A stretch of DNA of 64,000 nucleotides from Lagopus muta. Its lineage: Eukaryota; Chordata; Aves; Galliformes; Phasianidae. Position numbers and translations under genes: made by a program. Below, piece by piece: positions 27,365 to 41,255 of the stretch. Numbering within the stretch: the stretch's first letter is position 1; every line of letters begins with the position of its first letter. A model generated the notes under the pieces. It was not told where the DNA came from, did not search any database, and was given only the letters and a program-made list of their open reading frames with translations. The stretch covers positions 1,612,001 through 1,676,000 of the forward strand of contig NC_064447.1 in NCBI RefSeq assembly GCF_023343835.1, given 5' to 3'.

Positions 27365-30300
27365 CATGAGCATCCTCCCACAGCTCTGGGCAGCACTGCC
27401 ACAGCTTCATCTCCTGCACGGGGCAGGCAGGGTCAGTGCCAGCTGGGAGCCACGTGCCACCCCCCATAGCTCTGCCCTAAGCCACACATGCTGGGTCCCA
27501 CCTCCTACTGCTCCCTGGGCACACCAGAGCCTCTCAGACTGTCCAAGAGCATCACAGCCAGCCCCAGGAGACAACACTCCAACCCACCTCGGATGCACGG
27601 TCACAGCAGCTCCGCCAGCACCTCCTCTCTTGCTGCACGATCTCCCTGTGCTCCCCCCACCACATGGGCAGCCTCGGCTCAGTAGCACCAACTAACCAAG
27701 CTCGCTGACTCTGTCCCTGCTGCTTCCTCCACCAAATCCTGTCTGAGAGAGCTACGAGCTCGCCTTCTGTGCTTGGAATTAGTTCTTCCCACACTGCTCT
27801 GGGCAACCCAACTGAGAGAGAAACACAGCAAAGACCTCAAGCCAAAGCAAACAGCCCCAGCAAACACAACAGCACAGGGCTCGTGTTCAGAGTCAGGAGT
27901 TGCTGAGCGCATTGGGACATGCTGAGCTGCAGAAGGAATGGTCTCCTGCCCACACTGGAGATGCCACAGCATCTCCAGGAGCAGCAAACCCATGCAGCAG
28001 GGCCCAGGCTGGGATGGGAAATGCCTGAGCTGGCTCCATCAGCCAAGCCCCAGGCAGCTCCCACACTGCAGTAAGGAGCAGTGGGAGCAGCGCAGCTCAG
28101 GCATGGGGGGCAGCAGCAGCAGGGACACCAGCACAGACCTGAGACTGCAGAGCAGAAGGGCGCCCAGCAGCACACAGCCACACCACAGGGACAAGACAAG
28201 CTGCAGTGAGGGCAGCACTCAATGTGCTTTCATCACATCGCGTATTTCTGCCCAACTCATTTTGCTACAAAAGGGAGAGGGATCGGAAAGGTACGCTTTG
28301 AGCTGCAGGAAGAGGAGCTGTTGAAAAAGAATAGATCAAAGGTCTGTCATTTGAAATTAATTAACTCAAACCTAAACTATTAACGTAAATTAAAAATTCA
28401 AGCCACATGTGCAGCTTCGTTCATTTCCAAGTCGTTTTCAAGAACCTGCAGCGCTGCAAGATAAGTTAATCACACATCCCATTAATTTGCGGCATGCACA
28501 AAGGTTAACCTCCACTTAATTAGAGCTAATTTTAATTCTGCAGGAACAGGGCAGGCACACCTTGTAAGAAATCCCCTTGATGTTGCACCTGAGTGAGGGG
28601 AGCTCCTGCTCCCTGCTGCTCTCACCTGGCAAACTGGCCTCACCAGAACCTAGGACCCAAGTGGCAGCCTGGGAAGGCTCCTGGCAGCTGTGTCCCAGGC
28701 CAGGCTGAGCCCCCCCACAGCCCTTCCCACCCTCAGCTCTGCACCCCCCAGCCTGGCTTCATTCACGCTTCTGTTTGAGCCATGCACAGAAGCGCTGCGG
28801 GGGGAGGCCTCCAGCCTGATTAACCCAAATTGATGCAAAGCAGAATTCAAAGGGAATTAAAGACATCCACGCTGGAATCTTTTAAAAATGTGCCTAACCC
28901 AGTTTAAAATCCCAAACCCCCAACTTGGCTGGGGTCCCCTGCGAGCGCAAGGCTTTGCTGCAGCTTGGGGTGGGCTGCACGCCCACTGCCACCCTCTGCA
29001 ACCCCTGGATCCCAAAGCCAGGAACACATCAGTGGGAACATCTACCCCTGCCCCCCGGTGCCCAACCTGCTCTGCAGGGTGCAGTTAAGATGCTGCTCAC
29101 AGCCAGGGATGGGGATGGGGCCGTTCTTGGGGACAGAGAGAGCCTTCTGCAGGGACCGCAGCACTGAGCACTGACCACCCTGCATGCTGCCAGCCTGGGG
29201 ACAGCGGCAGCGACCTACACACAAAGGACAGAACTGCGTGTTTACCTTCTCACTGCCTTCACTCCGACCCTGTAGCCCCATCCCGCCAGCACCAAGCCAA
29301 ACAAATCAGTGACTTCATCGCTGCTTCCTTCACCTAACTCGCCCTGGGAGACCCCGCTGCTGCTTTCCAGCACTCAGCATCCTCCGCACACAGCTGCACA
29401 GCCCCCGCTTCCTTCCTCCCCGCAGGCCCAGAACTCGCGCCCAACGCCATTTGACCTCAGCCTCTCCTCCTCCTTTCCCTCCTGTGCTGCCCCGTGGGGA
29501 CGAGCAAGGCAGCAAGCAGCAGCCTGCACCCCCCAGACCAGTAAGACATGTGGGGATGGCGCAGTTTGGGAGGAAATACTGCTCTAGGAGATAAATAACC
29601 GGCGTGCCAGGAGGAGCTGCTGACATAAGTCGATGTCACACACAGCCACCTTTTGCTTCGCTCCAACCCGAGCAGCAGGCACCCACCAAAGAGCAGCAGC
29701 ATCCTTCCAAACACGTTGGGACAAAATGCACAGCATCGCTTCAGAGTGCCAGTAGCACAGAAGCAAGGTTGGCATTTCCTGAGACTAAAAAGGAAAAAAA
29801 AAAAAGCTTTCATTTCATCCTGCCTCCCTAAACACCTCCTTCCCTGCGCCCTAAACAAAGCTGCCTGGCAGCACCGCACCTGGAAACGCTGCACCCCTCC
29901 CATGTGCACGCTGCCCAGAGCAGGAGCTGCCTTCTTGCTGCCTGCATGCACACATGAAGCAGCTCTGAAAGCTTAACCTGGAACCAGGAGCTCTGGGACA
30001 AGCAGTGCCATTGCCAATCCCCCCAGCATTAGGACCCCACGTGCGCACAACCTGCTGTGCCCGAGGAGCAGGCAGCGCTCAGCAGGGCCGTGCATGCACT
30101 TGTGCTGCTCTCAGAGCAGAAGGGAATTGTTTAAACCACACAGCCCGCAGCACCGCTCGTAGTGTTTGCTGCTCTCTTTTTTATTATTATTAAACTTGGA
30201 GGTTTTACGAGCTTTTGCTGCTCCGTTTTCCTCCTTAATTGGCGCCACTGTTTTTAACCCTGCTGCCGGAGCTGCATTGCCATGGTTACCCACACAAGCC

Positions 30301-32825
30301 TCAGCGAGCGGGAGGTATTTTTAGAATTGCCCAAATGCACATCTCCAACAAGCGGGGCCGCGCCGCACACAGCTCTCCTCGTTCCACCACACCAGCATTA
30401 GAATGAGGGAAATTCAAAAGGCACTTCAGGAGGGGCCCCCAAGAGCAGCTCAGCCTTGGGGCAGCCGCCCACTGCAGACCTTCTGGCCAGGAAGGAGCAG
30501 CTGAGACCTCCCAGCCCCCCAGGAACATCACCTTACTACATGAGCAAGAGCCGTCCTGCAGTCACGGGGCACCTCATTGAGAGCACCCACACATGGGTTC
30601 AACTCTGCTTTGGGTTTACATCACAGATGCAACGTCACTAAGGCCTGCATGGTGCAGCGATGCATTGGTTCCTGTGCCAAGCCAAAGAGGTGCCCACGAG
30701 CAATCGCTGCCCTGCTAGCTCCTGCTCGGCTTGCAACCGCCCCTCCACCACCACCCTCCATCTCTCATGGCAGCAAATGCAAGCTGTACAACCAAAACCA
30801 GACACAACATCTCATCCCCCCCAAAGCAAAGGGAAAATACACCTAGGCTGGCAGTTGGCTCTGGGTGCATCGCACACCTGGAAGGAAGCCCTCCTCCCGC
30901 AGTGCTGCAGCAGCCAGCCTGCAGCGATGCTCACGCTGCCCCAGCTCTTTCCTAAGGACACAAGTAATTATGGAGCACTCTAGCTACTAAACCTGATTAG
31001 AGCAAAACAAACTAATTTGGTTGCAGGGTAATGATCTGACCTTGTTAAGGACGTGTGTAGCTTGCTGACAACATTTTGCTCTTACGCAGTGGTGCCTTTC
31101 TCTAGATCCCAAGATGCTTTATAAAGGAGCCCAGCACATTCCCACAAACCTATTTTGCCCAGGAGGGAACCCATGTGGGCACCCACACACCCACAGCACT
31201 GCTCCCTGGGAATCACAGAGCACAGCACTGAGCTGAGAAGCCCCTTCTAGCCCAGCCAGAGCAGCAACCACAGCACTGGCACTCAGAGCACCCAGACCAG
31301 TGCTGCCTGTCATCTCCTCCCTCTCCATAAATCCAAGCACCACCTCTTCTTGAATGAAGAGAACAACTTTGGACACCCAGACTCACAGTAAAACCCCCAG
31401 CAGTTACACACTTTGCCATTCAGGGCCCTACGATGTTTCTCAACCCCACGAAACATCCCACCGAGCCACCAACCCAGAGCTCTCAGACCCCTCTCCTCTT
31501 CTCATGGCCATCAGTCACAAAATAAAGCCACAGCTGTCCTCAGATCACCTGCACCCTGCCCCCACCGCTCACTTGTACTCCCAGCACTAGCTGGTTGCTA
31601 AAGACAAAGGTCTTACCACTGTGCTCCTGGGAACAATGGTTTTCCCCATCTCACAGGCTCAGCTTACAACCCCAAAAAAGCATTTAAGGAAGACCTAACT
31701 CCAGTTTTCCTAACCATACCGAGCTGAAGAGATGCTTTTTGCAGCAAGAAATAGGAGAGAAGAGCATCCAAGGCAGCTGAGCACAGCCAAAGGACTTCCC
31801 ATTTTCATGACACTCCGAAACACAGCAAAGAGAGCTCACAAGGGGAAGCAGCAGAACAAACATCTCAGAGGGATTCATGGACTCTGACCCATATTTACAC
31901 ACTGCAAAGAACGAGATGAGGACAGAGAGCTGCCCTACACTTACCTGCACACGGGAGGCTCTCTCAGCACGGATAGCGGGCGGTGCTGCTGGCACTGGGT
32001 GCAGTCTGCAAATAAGAGAGCAAGGTTTTATACCGTGTACATCCATCACACACGTGCCCCAGATCAGATCCCAGCACGGCAGCAACCTGCAGGCTCACAG
32101 GGTGTTAATCTGGGGGCTCTGAAGCATTTTAGCTGCAGGTAAAACAAGGCCCTGGGAGGAGAGCAAGATTGCTGCCTTTCATTTGGGGAGAGGGCTTACA
32201 AACATCTGGCGCTCAGAACAGGGATGGCACAGACACTGAAGTCCCAGGAAGCTAAAGGAAGAGATGACAGCTTGGCAGCAGCTCAAACAACGCACACAGA
32301 GCAACACCATGTCTGCCAGCACACTGCTCTGCACAGCAGGACCCTGCAGCTGGCAGGATGGAGCCAGAGGAACCCAGCAGGACCAGGGAAACATTTCAGG
32401 CTGTGCACAAGTTTCACCCCACCCCAGGACCAAGCAGTCCTCAGCCCTCTGCATTTCATTGGTCCCCTCAGGCTACTGCTTCTTCTACAGGGAAAACCCT
32501 CCTCCATGTCTGGAAGCCTCGGTGCTTTGCTGGCCCTCCATAAGCTCCCCAGACCCCAAACCCACCCACGGGTGCTGCAGAGCTCTCCCAGTTCCCCTTC
32601 TCAGCTCTACAGCCCCACACACAGATACTCTGAAGTGGGACCCAAAGCTCATCTCACACCACGAGTTCTGCCACACATCCAAAAACAACACTGCACCAAT
32701 CTCTCTTCCCCAAACTCACGGCCCTTCTGCTTATCTCTGGGCATCCCCCCAAAAGCAGCACTTTGGCTCTCATGAGAGCACTGCTGCATCCACACACTGG
32801 TGCAGCACCTCAAGCACCAAGTGCA
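27365..32825. other. No gene supported; AT-rich element inside
   Basis: Apart from the candidate enhancer at 28330-28550 and an AT-rich patch at about 30960-31090, this is ordinary moderately GC-rich DNA. A TTATTATTATTA microsatellite lies at 30178-30192. No exon with splice signals and a family match was found. Confidence 0.45.
28330..28550. promoter_or_regulatory. Candidate enhancer: dense TAAT, TCF/LEF and GATA motifs
   Basis: About 220 bases of AT-rich DNA in GC-rich surroundings. It contains a TCF/LEF-like ATCAAAGG near 28335, repeated homeodomain cores (AATTAATTAA, TTAATTAG, CTAATTTTAATT), GTTAATC, and a GATA-type AGATAAG. The density of distinct developmental motifs without simple repetition resembles conserved non-coding enhancers. 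Function is inferred; no transcript or coding potential is visible. Confidence 0.35.
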
Positions 32826-32827
32826 GG

Positions 32828-33166
32828 TCTGGGTGCCTTCCAGGACTTGAAGGGAGCATACAAACAGCAGGGGAAATGACTGTTTGCATGGGTTGATAGT
32901 ACTAGGACAAGGGGAATTTTAAACTGAAACAGGGGAGGTTTAGGTTGGGTCTTAGGAGGAAGTTTTTCCCCCAGAGGGTGGTGAGGCACTGGCACAGGTT
33001 GCCCAAGGAGGCTGTGGATGCCCCATCCCTGCAGGCATTCAAGGCCAGGCTGGATGTGGCTCTGGGCAGCCTGGGCTGCTGGTTGGCGACCTGCACACAG
33101 CAGGGGGTTGGAACTGGATGAGCACTGTGCTCCTGTGCAACCCAGTGCATTCAGTGCTTCTATGAT
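32828..33166 (+). mobile_element. CR1 retroposon 3' end
   Basis: Plus-oriented CR1 with the region coding for the protein's C-terminus (GGTTGGGTCTTAGGAGGAAG, then GAGGGTGGTGAGGCACTGG) and a 3' part containing GGTTGGCGACCTGCACACAG. It is very similar, block by block, to the copy at 51095-51372, so both belong to the same subfamily. The terminal ATTC units are partly lost. Confidence 0.9.
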
Positions 33167-33169
33167 AGC

Positions 33170-34560
33170 AGGATATACAGCTATCAGAGAGCACCCAGAG
33201 GAGGGCTGAGGAGGCGGGGAAGGGTCCGGATTCCCCCATGCACTGCACAGAGCACGCTGCCAGCCCCAGCTCTGCTCCCAGCAGAGCACTGCTGCCAAGC
33301 AGAGGGCTGGAAACAAGAATTGCAGCAGCTGAGCACTGTGCAAATGGCAACGGGTTGCCCTCTTAGAAAATTAAATCCTCTGAGCTAACGAGAAGAGTGT
33401 TTGCTCTCAAGCTGGAGGTAAAGGGCTGATAATTAAAAGACCCACTGGCATAACGGCTGCCACATTTTTCTGACTCTTAATTTAATTATCCCCATTTCGT
33501 TATCCCGTAGGAACACGCACAACATTGCCCTGCGAGTTCAGATGCCAGAAGCAAAACTCGCTCCCTGCTGACATCACAGCAAGTGAGAAGCACGCGACCC
33601 CTCTGTGCTGTGCAAGGCTCCCCCCATCCTCCCCAAAGAAGCCGTGCTCCAGGAGCCAGCCCCAGGAGACACAGAATGCAGCACTTTCCTTGCTGAGGTT
33701 CCACCTGAGATGGTTACAGCTCTGGTGCTGTAAAGGACGACTGCAGGTGCCCTGATCCTGGGAAGCAACTGAATGGGTTCTGCTAGTAACAAAATACATC
33801 TGGATCATCACTTTGCAGAGAGGGAGGAGGAGGGATGTAAGCAAAGTTGTGCAACTATTAGGGGACAGATGCCCTTGTAATTTTAAATGAGACACGCAAC
33901 TTAAACTATATATACATACACACACACATATGTGCACATACACACACAACATCAAAAGTACTTTGGGTTGATACGGGGTGAAAGCTGCAACAAAGGCTGT
34001 GATAGGAAGCTCCCACTGCACAGCACTATCCGTGCAGGGCAGAATGAAGCTCCCTGGCAGCTCCAAAGCCCTGGGCTTCAGCCTTTCAGGTGCAGGAAAG
34101 CTTCAGGGGCCGCATCGCAGCTCTGGGTGCCGTGGTGCAATTAACTCCGGGCATGCAGAGCAGAGCAGAGCAAAGCAGAGCACCCCAAATCCAAGCAGGA
34201 ACAAAAGAGACAGGAGCAGAACCTCCACTGGGACGAGGCAGAGCCAGGGCTCCATCCCCACTCTGTCCCCAGACTTTGCATTTTCTGCGGAAGTCTGCTG
34301 AAAACCAAACCAGAAAGCCCCGGCAGTGAAATGAACCTGCCGGGCAGGGAGGCCCCCGAGCACAACCGAAAGCACCGCGGGATCCGCTGAGCCCTATTCA
34401 GAAGCACAGATCCCCTCCGAAGCCGCATAAAGAACGAAACCTTTCTTGCAGGCTCGGAGCGGGCGGCACACGGCTCAACCCTTCCACGAGGGACGGCAGC
34501 AACGCCGCATTGCAAGAGCATGAAGTAATCGTGCTCCTGCACTCACTGCTCCGCCATCCA
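33170..34560. other. No gene supported
   Basis: Contains a TA/CA microsatellite at about 33905-33950 and a short AGAGC tandem repeat near 34155-34180. It leads into a CpG island to the right. Confidence 0.5.
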
Positions 34561-34639
34561 ATTAGCCGCTCCAAGTGTAGGACGACCGGGAAAAAAAAAA
34601 AAAAAAGGCGGAGGGGGGAGGGAGTGAAGAGGAAAGCGT

Positions 34640-35290
34640 GATGGAAAGCCAGGAGATGTTTTGCAACCGCGGACTGCTGGAGCGCAGGGCCTGAGCAACC
34701 AAAGCCATGGCGGGGTGCAGAAGCGGCGGAGCCGGGGGCGGCGGGACGGCGTAAGGAGCGGGGGAGCAGCAGAAGCGGCGGAGCAGCAACAGCCGGCCGG
34801 GAGCAGCAGGACCCGCAGCGCCCACCCCGCTCACTTTGCTCCGCCGTCCCTCCGCCCTCCCGCGGCTCGGCCGGCCCCGCACGCCGCCGCTGCTGCCGGA
34901 GCCCCGGTGGGCGCGGGGCAGGAAGCGGGGCGGGGGCAGCTCCGGAGCCACCCCGTAGCCCCGCCCCGGGATGCTCGGCCGGAGGACGGCACGGGATGGG
35001 GCCGGAGCGGCCGCGCTTACCGTGCTTCGGGATTGCGCTGCTCCGCTGCCCCTCCTTTTCTCAGCTCCCCCCCCTTCCTCCTCGGCTCGGCTCAATGAAA
35101 GCCGTTTGGAAGCCCTCCTTCCATCCCAGCGCTGGAGGTGCCGGCGGACGAGCGGAGCGCACAGCCCCGATCAGAGGCTCGCAATGCGGCAGCCGCCGTG
35201 CAGTGCCGGTGGCAGCGGGCAGGTGCGGCCCGAGCTGCAGGCGGTCCCGGCTGCAGCGTGCTCTGAGCGCTCACCCCCAAGTCCCCTGCG
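34640..35290. promoter_or_regulatory. CpG island, probable promoter of a minus-strand transcript
   Basis: Very CG-rich island. On the minus strand, sequence ending CCGAAGCACG at 35021 is followed by GTAAGCGCGG, a near-consensus donor (GT at 35020-35019). This suggests a non-coding first exon lying between roughly 35.25 kb and 35,021 and spliced leftward. The most natural target is the minus-strand coding exon near 7.6 kb, about 27 kb away; this link is inference. No comparably good donor was noted on the + strand. Open frames across the island are Ala/Pro/Arg-rich chance frames. Confidence 0.55.
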
Positions 35291-38200
35291 GTGAGACGTC
35301 TGCAAAGAACGAAACAAAGTCCCCAGGCAGACGTTTTCTTTTTAAGATTTGCAGAACCGCTGTGCCGATGTTCGCTGTGGGCTCCGTGTAGGACGCGCAG
35401 TTGTTTTGCAATTTTGAGGTCTTGCGTGCATTGCAGCAACGTGCCGGCCCCAAGGTCCCGGTGGGATAGCAAAACTTGCCACTCTAAGAGAAGCTGCAGA
35501 GCAAACTCCTGGCTGAGGGCTCTTGCTTTTCCCCACGTTTTCCCCTCCCCAGCCCGTGCCGGTCCCTTCCCTTGCCCTCCCTATCTACTTCACTGCTGCT
35601 GAAGCTGCAGTTGATAGCGCATCCAAGCTGCCACCCTCACCTGCAGCCTGCCCCCAAACCTTGTGTAGGGTCCCCAGCAGGCAGCAGGGCACTGGGCCTT
35701 GCAAAAAGCTTTGGATATGTTTTAATGGTTCTAAATTATTGTTTAAATGTATTTTAAAGTGAAAGGGGTGACAGCTGTGGGAGGATACGTGCACCACACC
35801 TCTGTGCTCAAGGCAGTCCAGAACGTGCTGCGTGCAATAGTGTTACGTGCAGGCAGGGGATGGGGAGCACCGAGGCCCTGCAGCTGGTTTGTGCACATCC
35901 ACCTGCTGCGCTGTGCGGCTGCAGAACGCTTCCTCTGAGTTAAAAAATCCTGAGAACGTTCCAACAGTGATGATTTGAGCGAACAGCCCGTATTGCCAGC
36001 CCTGCAGCTGCATTTCAGCAGCGATGCCCCTGCCACAGGCTCTGCCTGGTGATCTGCACAGGCAGGCAGAGGTAAGCATGCTCACGTGCAGCCCCAGGAG
36101 CTGTGTTAGCATTCACTTGGAAAAGAGCTGGAAAAAGAGGCTGGAAAAGAGCAAGCCATATCATTCAGCAAGGGGAAAAACAATACATTCTAGGACTAAG
36201 GAGATATAGCACAGTGAAAACGTTTGCTGGGAAACACAAATAACATTTTTCTTTGTATGATTAAACAGAAAAAACTCCCGACAGGCCCACATCTGGCAGA
36301 GAAGCTGTGGGACGAGCTGAGCTCCCAGGCCAAAACGCCTGAGGCTCGCACTGAATAAGGAAGGAAAGCATTTTCTACCCTTGACACAAAGTATGCAAGC
36401 CAGGGGAGGGCTGAGCCTGCAAACACAGCACAGAGCGTGCATCCCGACCCTGCGGTGCCTGCAGAGCTACAGTCACAGCGTGCCAAGGCTGGCACTGCAC
36501 TGCCTGCAGCCCACAGGGCACCTGCTCCTCACACCGTGCTTCCCATGAGGACAGCTGCACAGCTGGGGTCACTGCCTGTGCTTTTATCCACAGTTCAGCT
36601 CCACACCCCTGGCAGAGCAGAGCAGGGACGGACCATCAGCGCGCCGTTCCTGGCATCTGAGAACCCGCGCCCCCCGTTCCGCTCCTACTGCTTTACATCA
36701 CTTCTGTGCACAGCAGGACAAAACGACTCGACCTCTGTTCGGGCAGCTCCAAATCAGCTGTGAAACAGTAGGCTGTAATTAATGATCTGTATTAATGCTC
36801 AAAGTCTCTCGTTTCCCGGTCCTCATAAAGAGCAATTGCCCTGCAACAGAAAAGCAGCGTTGTGGCCACCAGTCCTGCAGAGCACATTGCTTTCTTAGAG
36901 GCTACGCACTCTCTGTGCCATAAATCATTGCCTAATGTGGGAGCGAGGATAACAACGCTGGTGGAAATTCTGACATGTGTGAAGCCAAGCCCTGCCCTGC
37001 CTGTACAGCTGAGCTGGGGATGGGGAGCAGCTTCCCTTGCACGGACACGGGCTCTGAGGGGACATCACCACCAGGGCAGACCATCCAGGGGGTCTTCAGA
37101 CCACAGCTAACATCAGCCCCCATCGGGGTGTGCAGGTGAGATGCTGACAGAGGCTCAGCCCATTTGATGCACTCACTTCACTTCTGGGCTGTACCTTCTG
37201 CTCACCAGACTGCACCTTCATTACAAAGCATCCTTTGCACAAACTGGCAGCGTAGGGTTTTGCACTCAGCTACAAAACCCTCGTCTCATACCTCCTCTCG
37301 CTGCTGAGGCTCCAGCTCCAGGCCTTCAGGCACAGCTGACGTGCAGGGTCAGTAACGAAGGCAGCTCCTAATGAGCAGACATAAGATGCAGTGATATATG
37401 GCACCCGCTTCATGAAGAGCTGATCTAAGAGCTGTGCTTCTTGGTCAGGGAGAGCAATTAACAGTAATTTCTAAAATAACCAGTTTCAGGTTTGATGAAA
37501 AACGCAAGGTCTGACAGCTTATGAGTGTTAAACTGTCTCAGGGACTGCAGCACAAACACGGCTTAAACCCAGCACAGAGCCCAACAGTAGCTCTCCCATC
37601 CCTACAGCCCAGCCAAGCCTGGCATATGGGCTCAGGGCTGGTGGGGCCATCGCTGTGCAGCTGCTCAGCTTTGGTCCTTGTCTCAAACATGGAGCAGAGC
37701 TGTTTAACGCCACCCAGGATCACAAACTCAGGAGAGCCTTTCACCAAAGGCCAAGCAAAGGGAATGCAGTGCTGGCACCCCACCTGCCCGACAGGCAGAA
37801 GGCCTTTCCCTGAGCCTTCTGCACCTGAATGCAGGGCCCCCTCTGCTCCAGGAGCCCCTGTTTGTGTGTTGTGAGCCAGGTGCCATGCTGAGCTGGCAGC
37901 GCCTGCTGGAGCGGCGCGTCTCGTTAGATGTGATCAAAACTACGGCAGTTCAAAGTTGCTGCGGTCTCACAGAGTGTTGGGCACAATCAAATTACCTGAG
38001 GAAATCAGAAGGCTGACCAAAAGGGTGGCTGGCCCAACTTTCAATAGCTTACTGGCAAAAGCTATAGCCATTGATTGGGAGGCAGCACCTCTGGTGGCTC
38101 TTAATCAGTGCTTGCTTCCAAGTACAAAGGGAAATTGAAGCAACTTCACCTGCAGGCTGATACGACCTCCTGTTAAGAACTAAGAACTGCTTCCACTGGT

Positions 38201-38984
38201 GATTGGAGCCTTTGTGTCTCGGGGCGTGTGGGGATGGATGTGAAATGAGTGTGACAGTGGTTGAGAATGGTGGAGAATGGGAGGATGGCATGAGTAGGAA
38301 GCGTTGGCCCTCCCAGGACGACCCAAGGCCTCACCAATGGTATTTTCTTCCAGAGATTCTTCAGGAAATAATGTACATTCTTTTGCCATTCAGAAAGAGC
38401 AGATGGAGCTTTTGAGGGGGAATGTGAGAGCTGGAGCTGCCTGATAACCCTGGCCTCGCCAACAGGGCGAGGAGCTGTCAGTGAATGCAAGGATGCATTC
38501 TGGCAGATGGAGTGAGAACCCGAGTGTGAGAAATGAGCAGAGATCTCTCCTAGGATGATGTGTGTGTGCCTGCGTGTCTGGAGCAGCTCAAAATCAACTG
38601 ATGGGAAAGTCTGGGCTGAATGCACCAGGGATGAAACACGGGCAGTTGAACTCGGACATCTTCCTAGCTGAAAAGCTCTGTCCTGTGTACTAAACCAAGT
38701 TTGGGAGTAATGAAAAGAAGATTTCCAGTCTCCACTGGCGGTAGTTTCTGAATGCCAATTGAGGAAGATGAGACTGAATAAAGCAAATCAATGAGAGCTC
38801 GGTTTGAGCGTGATTGCAGCCCAGGGGAGCAGGATGCAGCTCATCAAACGCTCTCACCTATGCAGCTGATGGCCTGCAGCTGATCGCTCCTGTCTGAGAC
38901 TGGCAGCAAAGATGATGTTAATCTGATCTGATTAATCACATCTGAATCTGACTGTAGTGTTTGGAGAAACTGAAGATGCCTTCC
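35291..38984. other. No gene supported
   Basis: Unique-looking sequence. AT-rich patches occur near 36770-36830 and 37370-37500. The interval 37900-38625 has lower GC and a minus frame of 150 codons without family resemblance; it may be an old transposable element that I cannot name. A cluster of TAATC/TCTGA motifs lies near 38918-38960. Confidence 0.4.
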
Positions 38985-39140
38985 CCCCACCTGAGATGAC
39001 CTTCTCTGTCATTAGCTTTCACGTATAGCCTGTCTTCATCAGCTTTGCATTGTGAAACAATGTCAAATGCTTCATTAAAACCTAAATATATTACTGCAGC
39101 CCCTTCTACTGTCAGTCAGTACAGTGCAGAAGAGACAGGG
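38985..39140 (-). mobile_element. Ancient CR1-type reverse-transcriptase fragment
   Basis: On the minus strand, bases around 39100-39048 translate to AVIYLGFNEAFDIVSQC. This matches the CR1 reverse-transcriptase block YLDFSKAFDTVSH, in which the FSKAFD segment carries the first catalytic aspartate region. The first conserved aspartate (LDF) is replaced by glycine here. Flanking bases are too diverged to delimit the copy exactly. It is much older than the CR1 tails elsewhere in the window. Confidence 0.65.
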
Positions 39141-41255
39141 GCAGTGCTCAGAGCCAACATTTCCCTTCTCCTCTAAGTCCAGATTAGCTAAAGAGGGAGA
39201 ACAATAAAAGAGCAGTTAAGAAAAGCATTTTATAACACCCTCGCTTCATTGTCTTGGATTTGCTACTAGAACAGCACAAACACTGCTGGATTGGCCTCTG
39301 TTAGTTGTGCTGTATGGGTGCCTGGGGGTTCTTCCTTCTCACTGTACCCCTGTTTAGGGCTGTGGGGCATGCAGGCTGAGCCCAGCTGTGGTTCCCCCAT
39401 CACACTGCACAGCACAACAGCAGAACATCACTCACATCCTAGCAGAAATACCTGCAGGTGAGAAAAGACAGACCTCACCAAAGTGAAAGGCTTGGTGTTC
39501 CTCTAACTGGAAGGAAAACATTTGGGAACAAATGTGTTTGCCTGCAAGCCTCACCCCCAAGGTACATAGATCCCATGTTTGAACTTCTTCTAATAAGCAG
39601 AGAGCCAGCAAGGTTTTAGCCTTTACCCACCAGTGCTACAGCAGTAGATGAGAACATAAATTTGTTTTACGCTTTACCAGCGGGTCTGAGAGAAACAAGA
39701 GAAGATTTCCCGTGGCCCTTGCTGCCCTCCATCCCCCATGGGGCTCAGACCCATGCAGCTCACTACCATCTCAGTGTCACAAGCTCAGGCCCACAGGCTG
39801 GTGCTCCCTGCCCCACAGTCCCATATTCCCCCATGCAGGAGGACCAAAAGGAAGCAGCCCTTAGTTTTCCATTTGGCTGTGCTTTCCCAGGCTGTAAACC
39901 AGCAAGCAAGAAGCCTTAAGGGTAAAACGGCCTCACAGACCCCTTAGTGTGCAGGTCCCTCAGTGCACAACGGGACCAGAAGCCTCCACATTCCAACAGC
40001 TGTGAGGGATGCTGTGACTGCTCGGTGTGAGCCAGGAGCTCAGCTTGGCTCCAGGATTTTGAATACATGCTAATGTGATTGTCCTTACCACATCTGCTCC
40101 CCAGGCAGGGGATCGATCCTCTGCTTCCCACAGGTATAGCTGTTACCTGCCTGGTTTGATGGGACTGCTAGCACTAAGTGTGCCTACCAGACAGAGGAAC
40201 GATGCTGCAGCACACCACAAAACCTGTCAGCAGCACAACACAAGGCCGTGCCTCGCTTCCTTCCACCCACAGGGCCAAGCAGCTCTTCTGAGAGCCAGAG
40301 CCAAACTGCACAGGAATGCACAGCAGAGAGAGAGCTGTGAGCCTGCTGCATGCAGCCGTCCCCCCCTCCAGCTGCAGACAGTGCCTTCCCAGGACATTTT
40401 GCATCCCCTTCCCACCGCCTCTTGCTGATAGCCGGGAGAATTCCGCAGGGATTTTGGCTGCAGCAAAGTGCAGGCTCTGGGAATCAATTTCCTGGAGTAT
40501 TTGCTCCAAAGAGATGACGAGGGCTGAATAGGATCTCTGGATGGCTATGCATTTCTGCAGCCACACAGCAACATCCACAGGCTCATGCTGGAATTGCTTT
40601 GAGGATTTCTCCTTCCCTAAGCAAACCTAAGAATGGTTTGGGACCCAGAGAAGAGTGCCTCTGGGTTACCTCAGTCCTTCAGGCATCTCCCCACTGGCTG
40701 ATGGGTTTATCCAGGACATTACCCTCCTACACACAGGGAGGATTTTCCTGTGTCAGCTCAACAGACAGCTGTGATCTCTATGGGCAGCACACAGGAGGAG
40801 CACAGCTGGTGTCACACAATAAAGACTGGGTAGGTTTAATGGTGACGAATTGCACCATCATTCTGTCTATCAGGATTAAGGCTTCCCAGCACTGGGTGAA
40901 GAATCAGTTTGCTTTGAGGGACTCTGCTGTGCTTCTGTCTCCTACTTTCTCCCCCTTCCCCCGTTCATCCAAGCGTGGTGCCTGCTTGAATTCTGCCATA
41001 AGGAATCTGACCATGATGGGCTCTGGGTTGGGTTTTCAAAGAGCTTTAGGCACTCAGCAGGAGACCCAAGGCTTGGGACAGCTCTATTGATGAGCTGCTG
41101 GGTGTCTGACAGCCGGGCTGTCAGTAATGAGGGAAGACAGATCACAGGACATCACCGGGCACCTGTCAACCATAAGCAATGAATGCTGCCACTGTAGCTC
41201 CACATTTCACCTATGCAAAATACATCATCATTGCAGGTCCTGAAAATACGTTGCT
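39141..41255. other. No gene supported
   Basis: No splice-bounded frame with a recognisable product. The sequence has a mixed, transposon-graveyard look but no element other than those listed could be named. Confidence 0.45.
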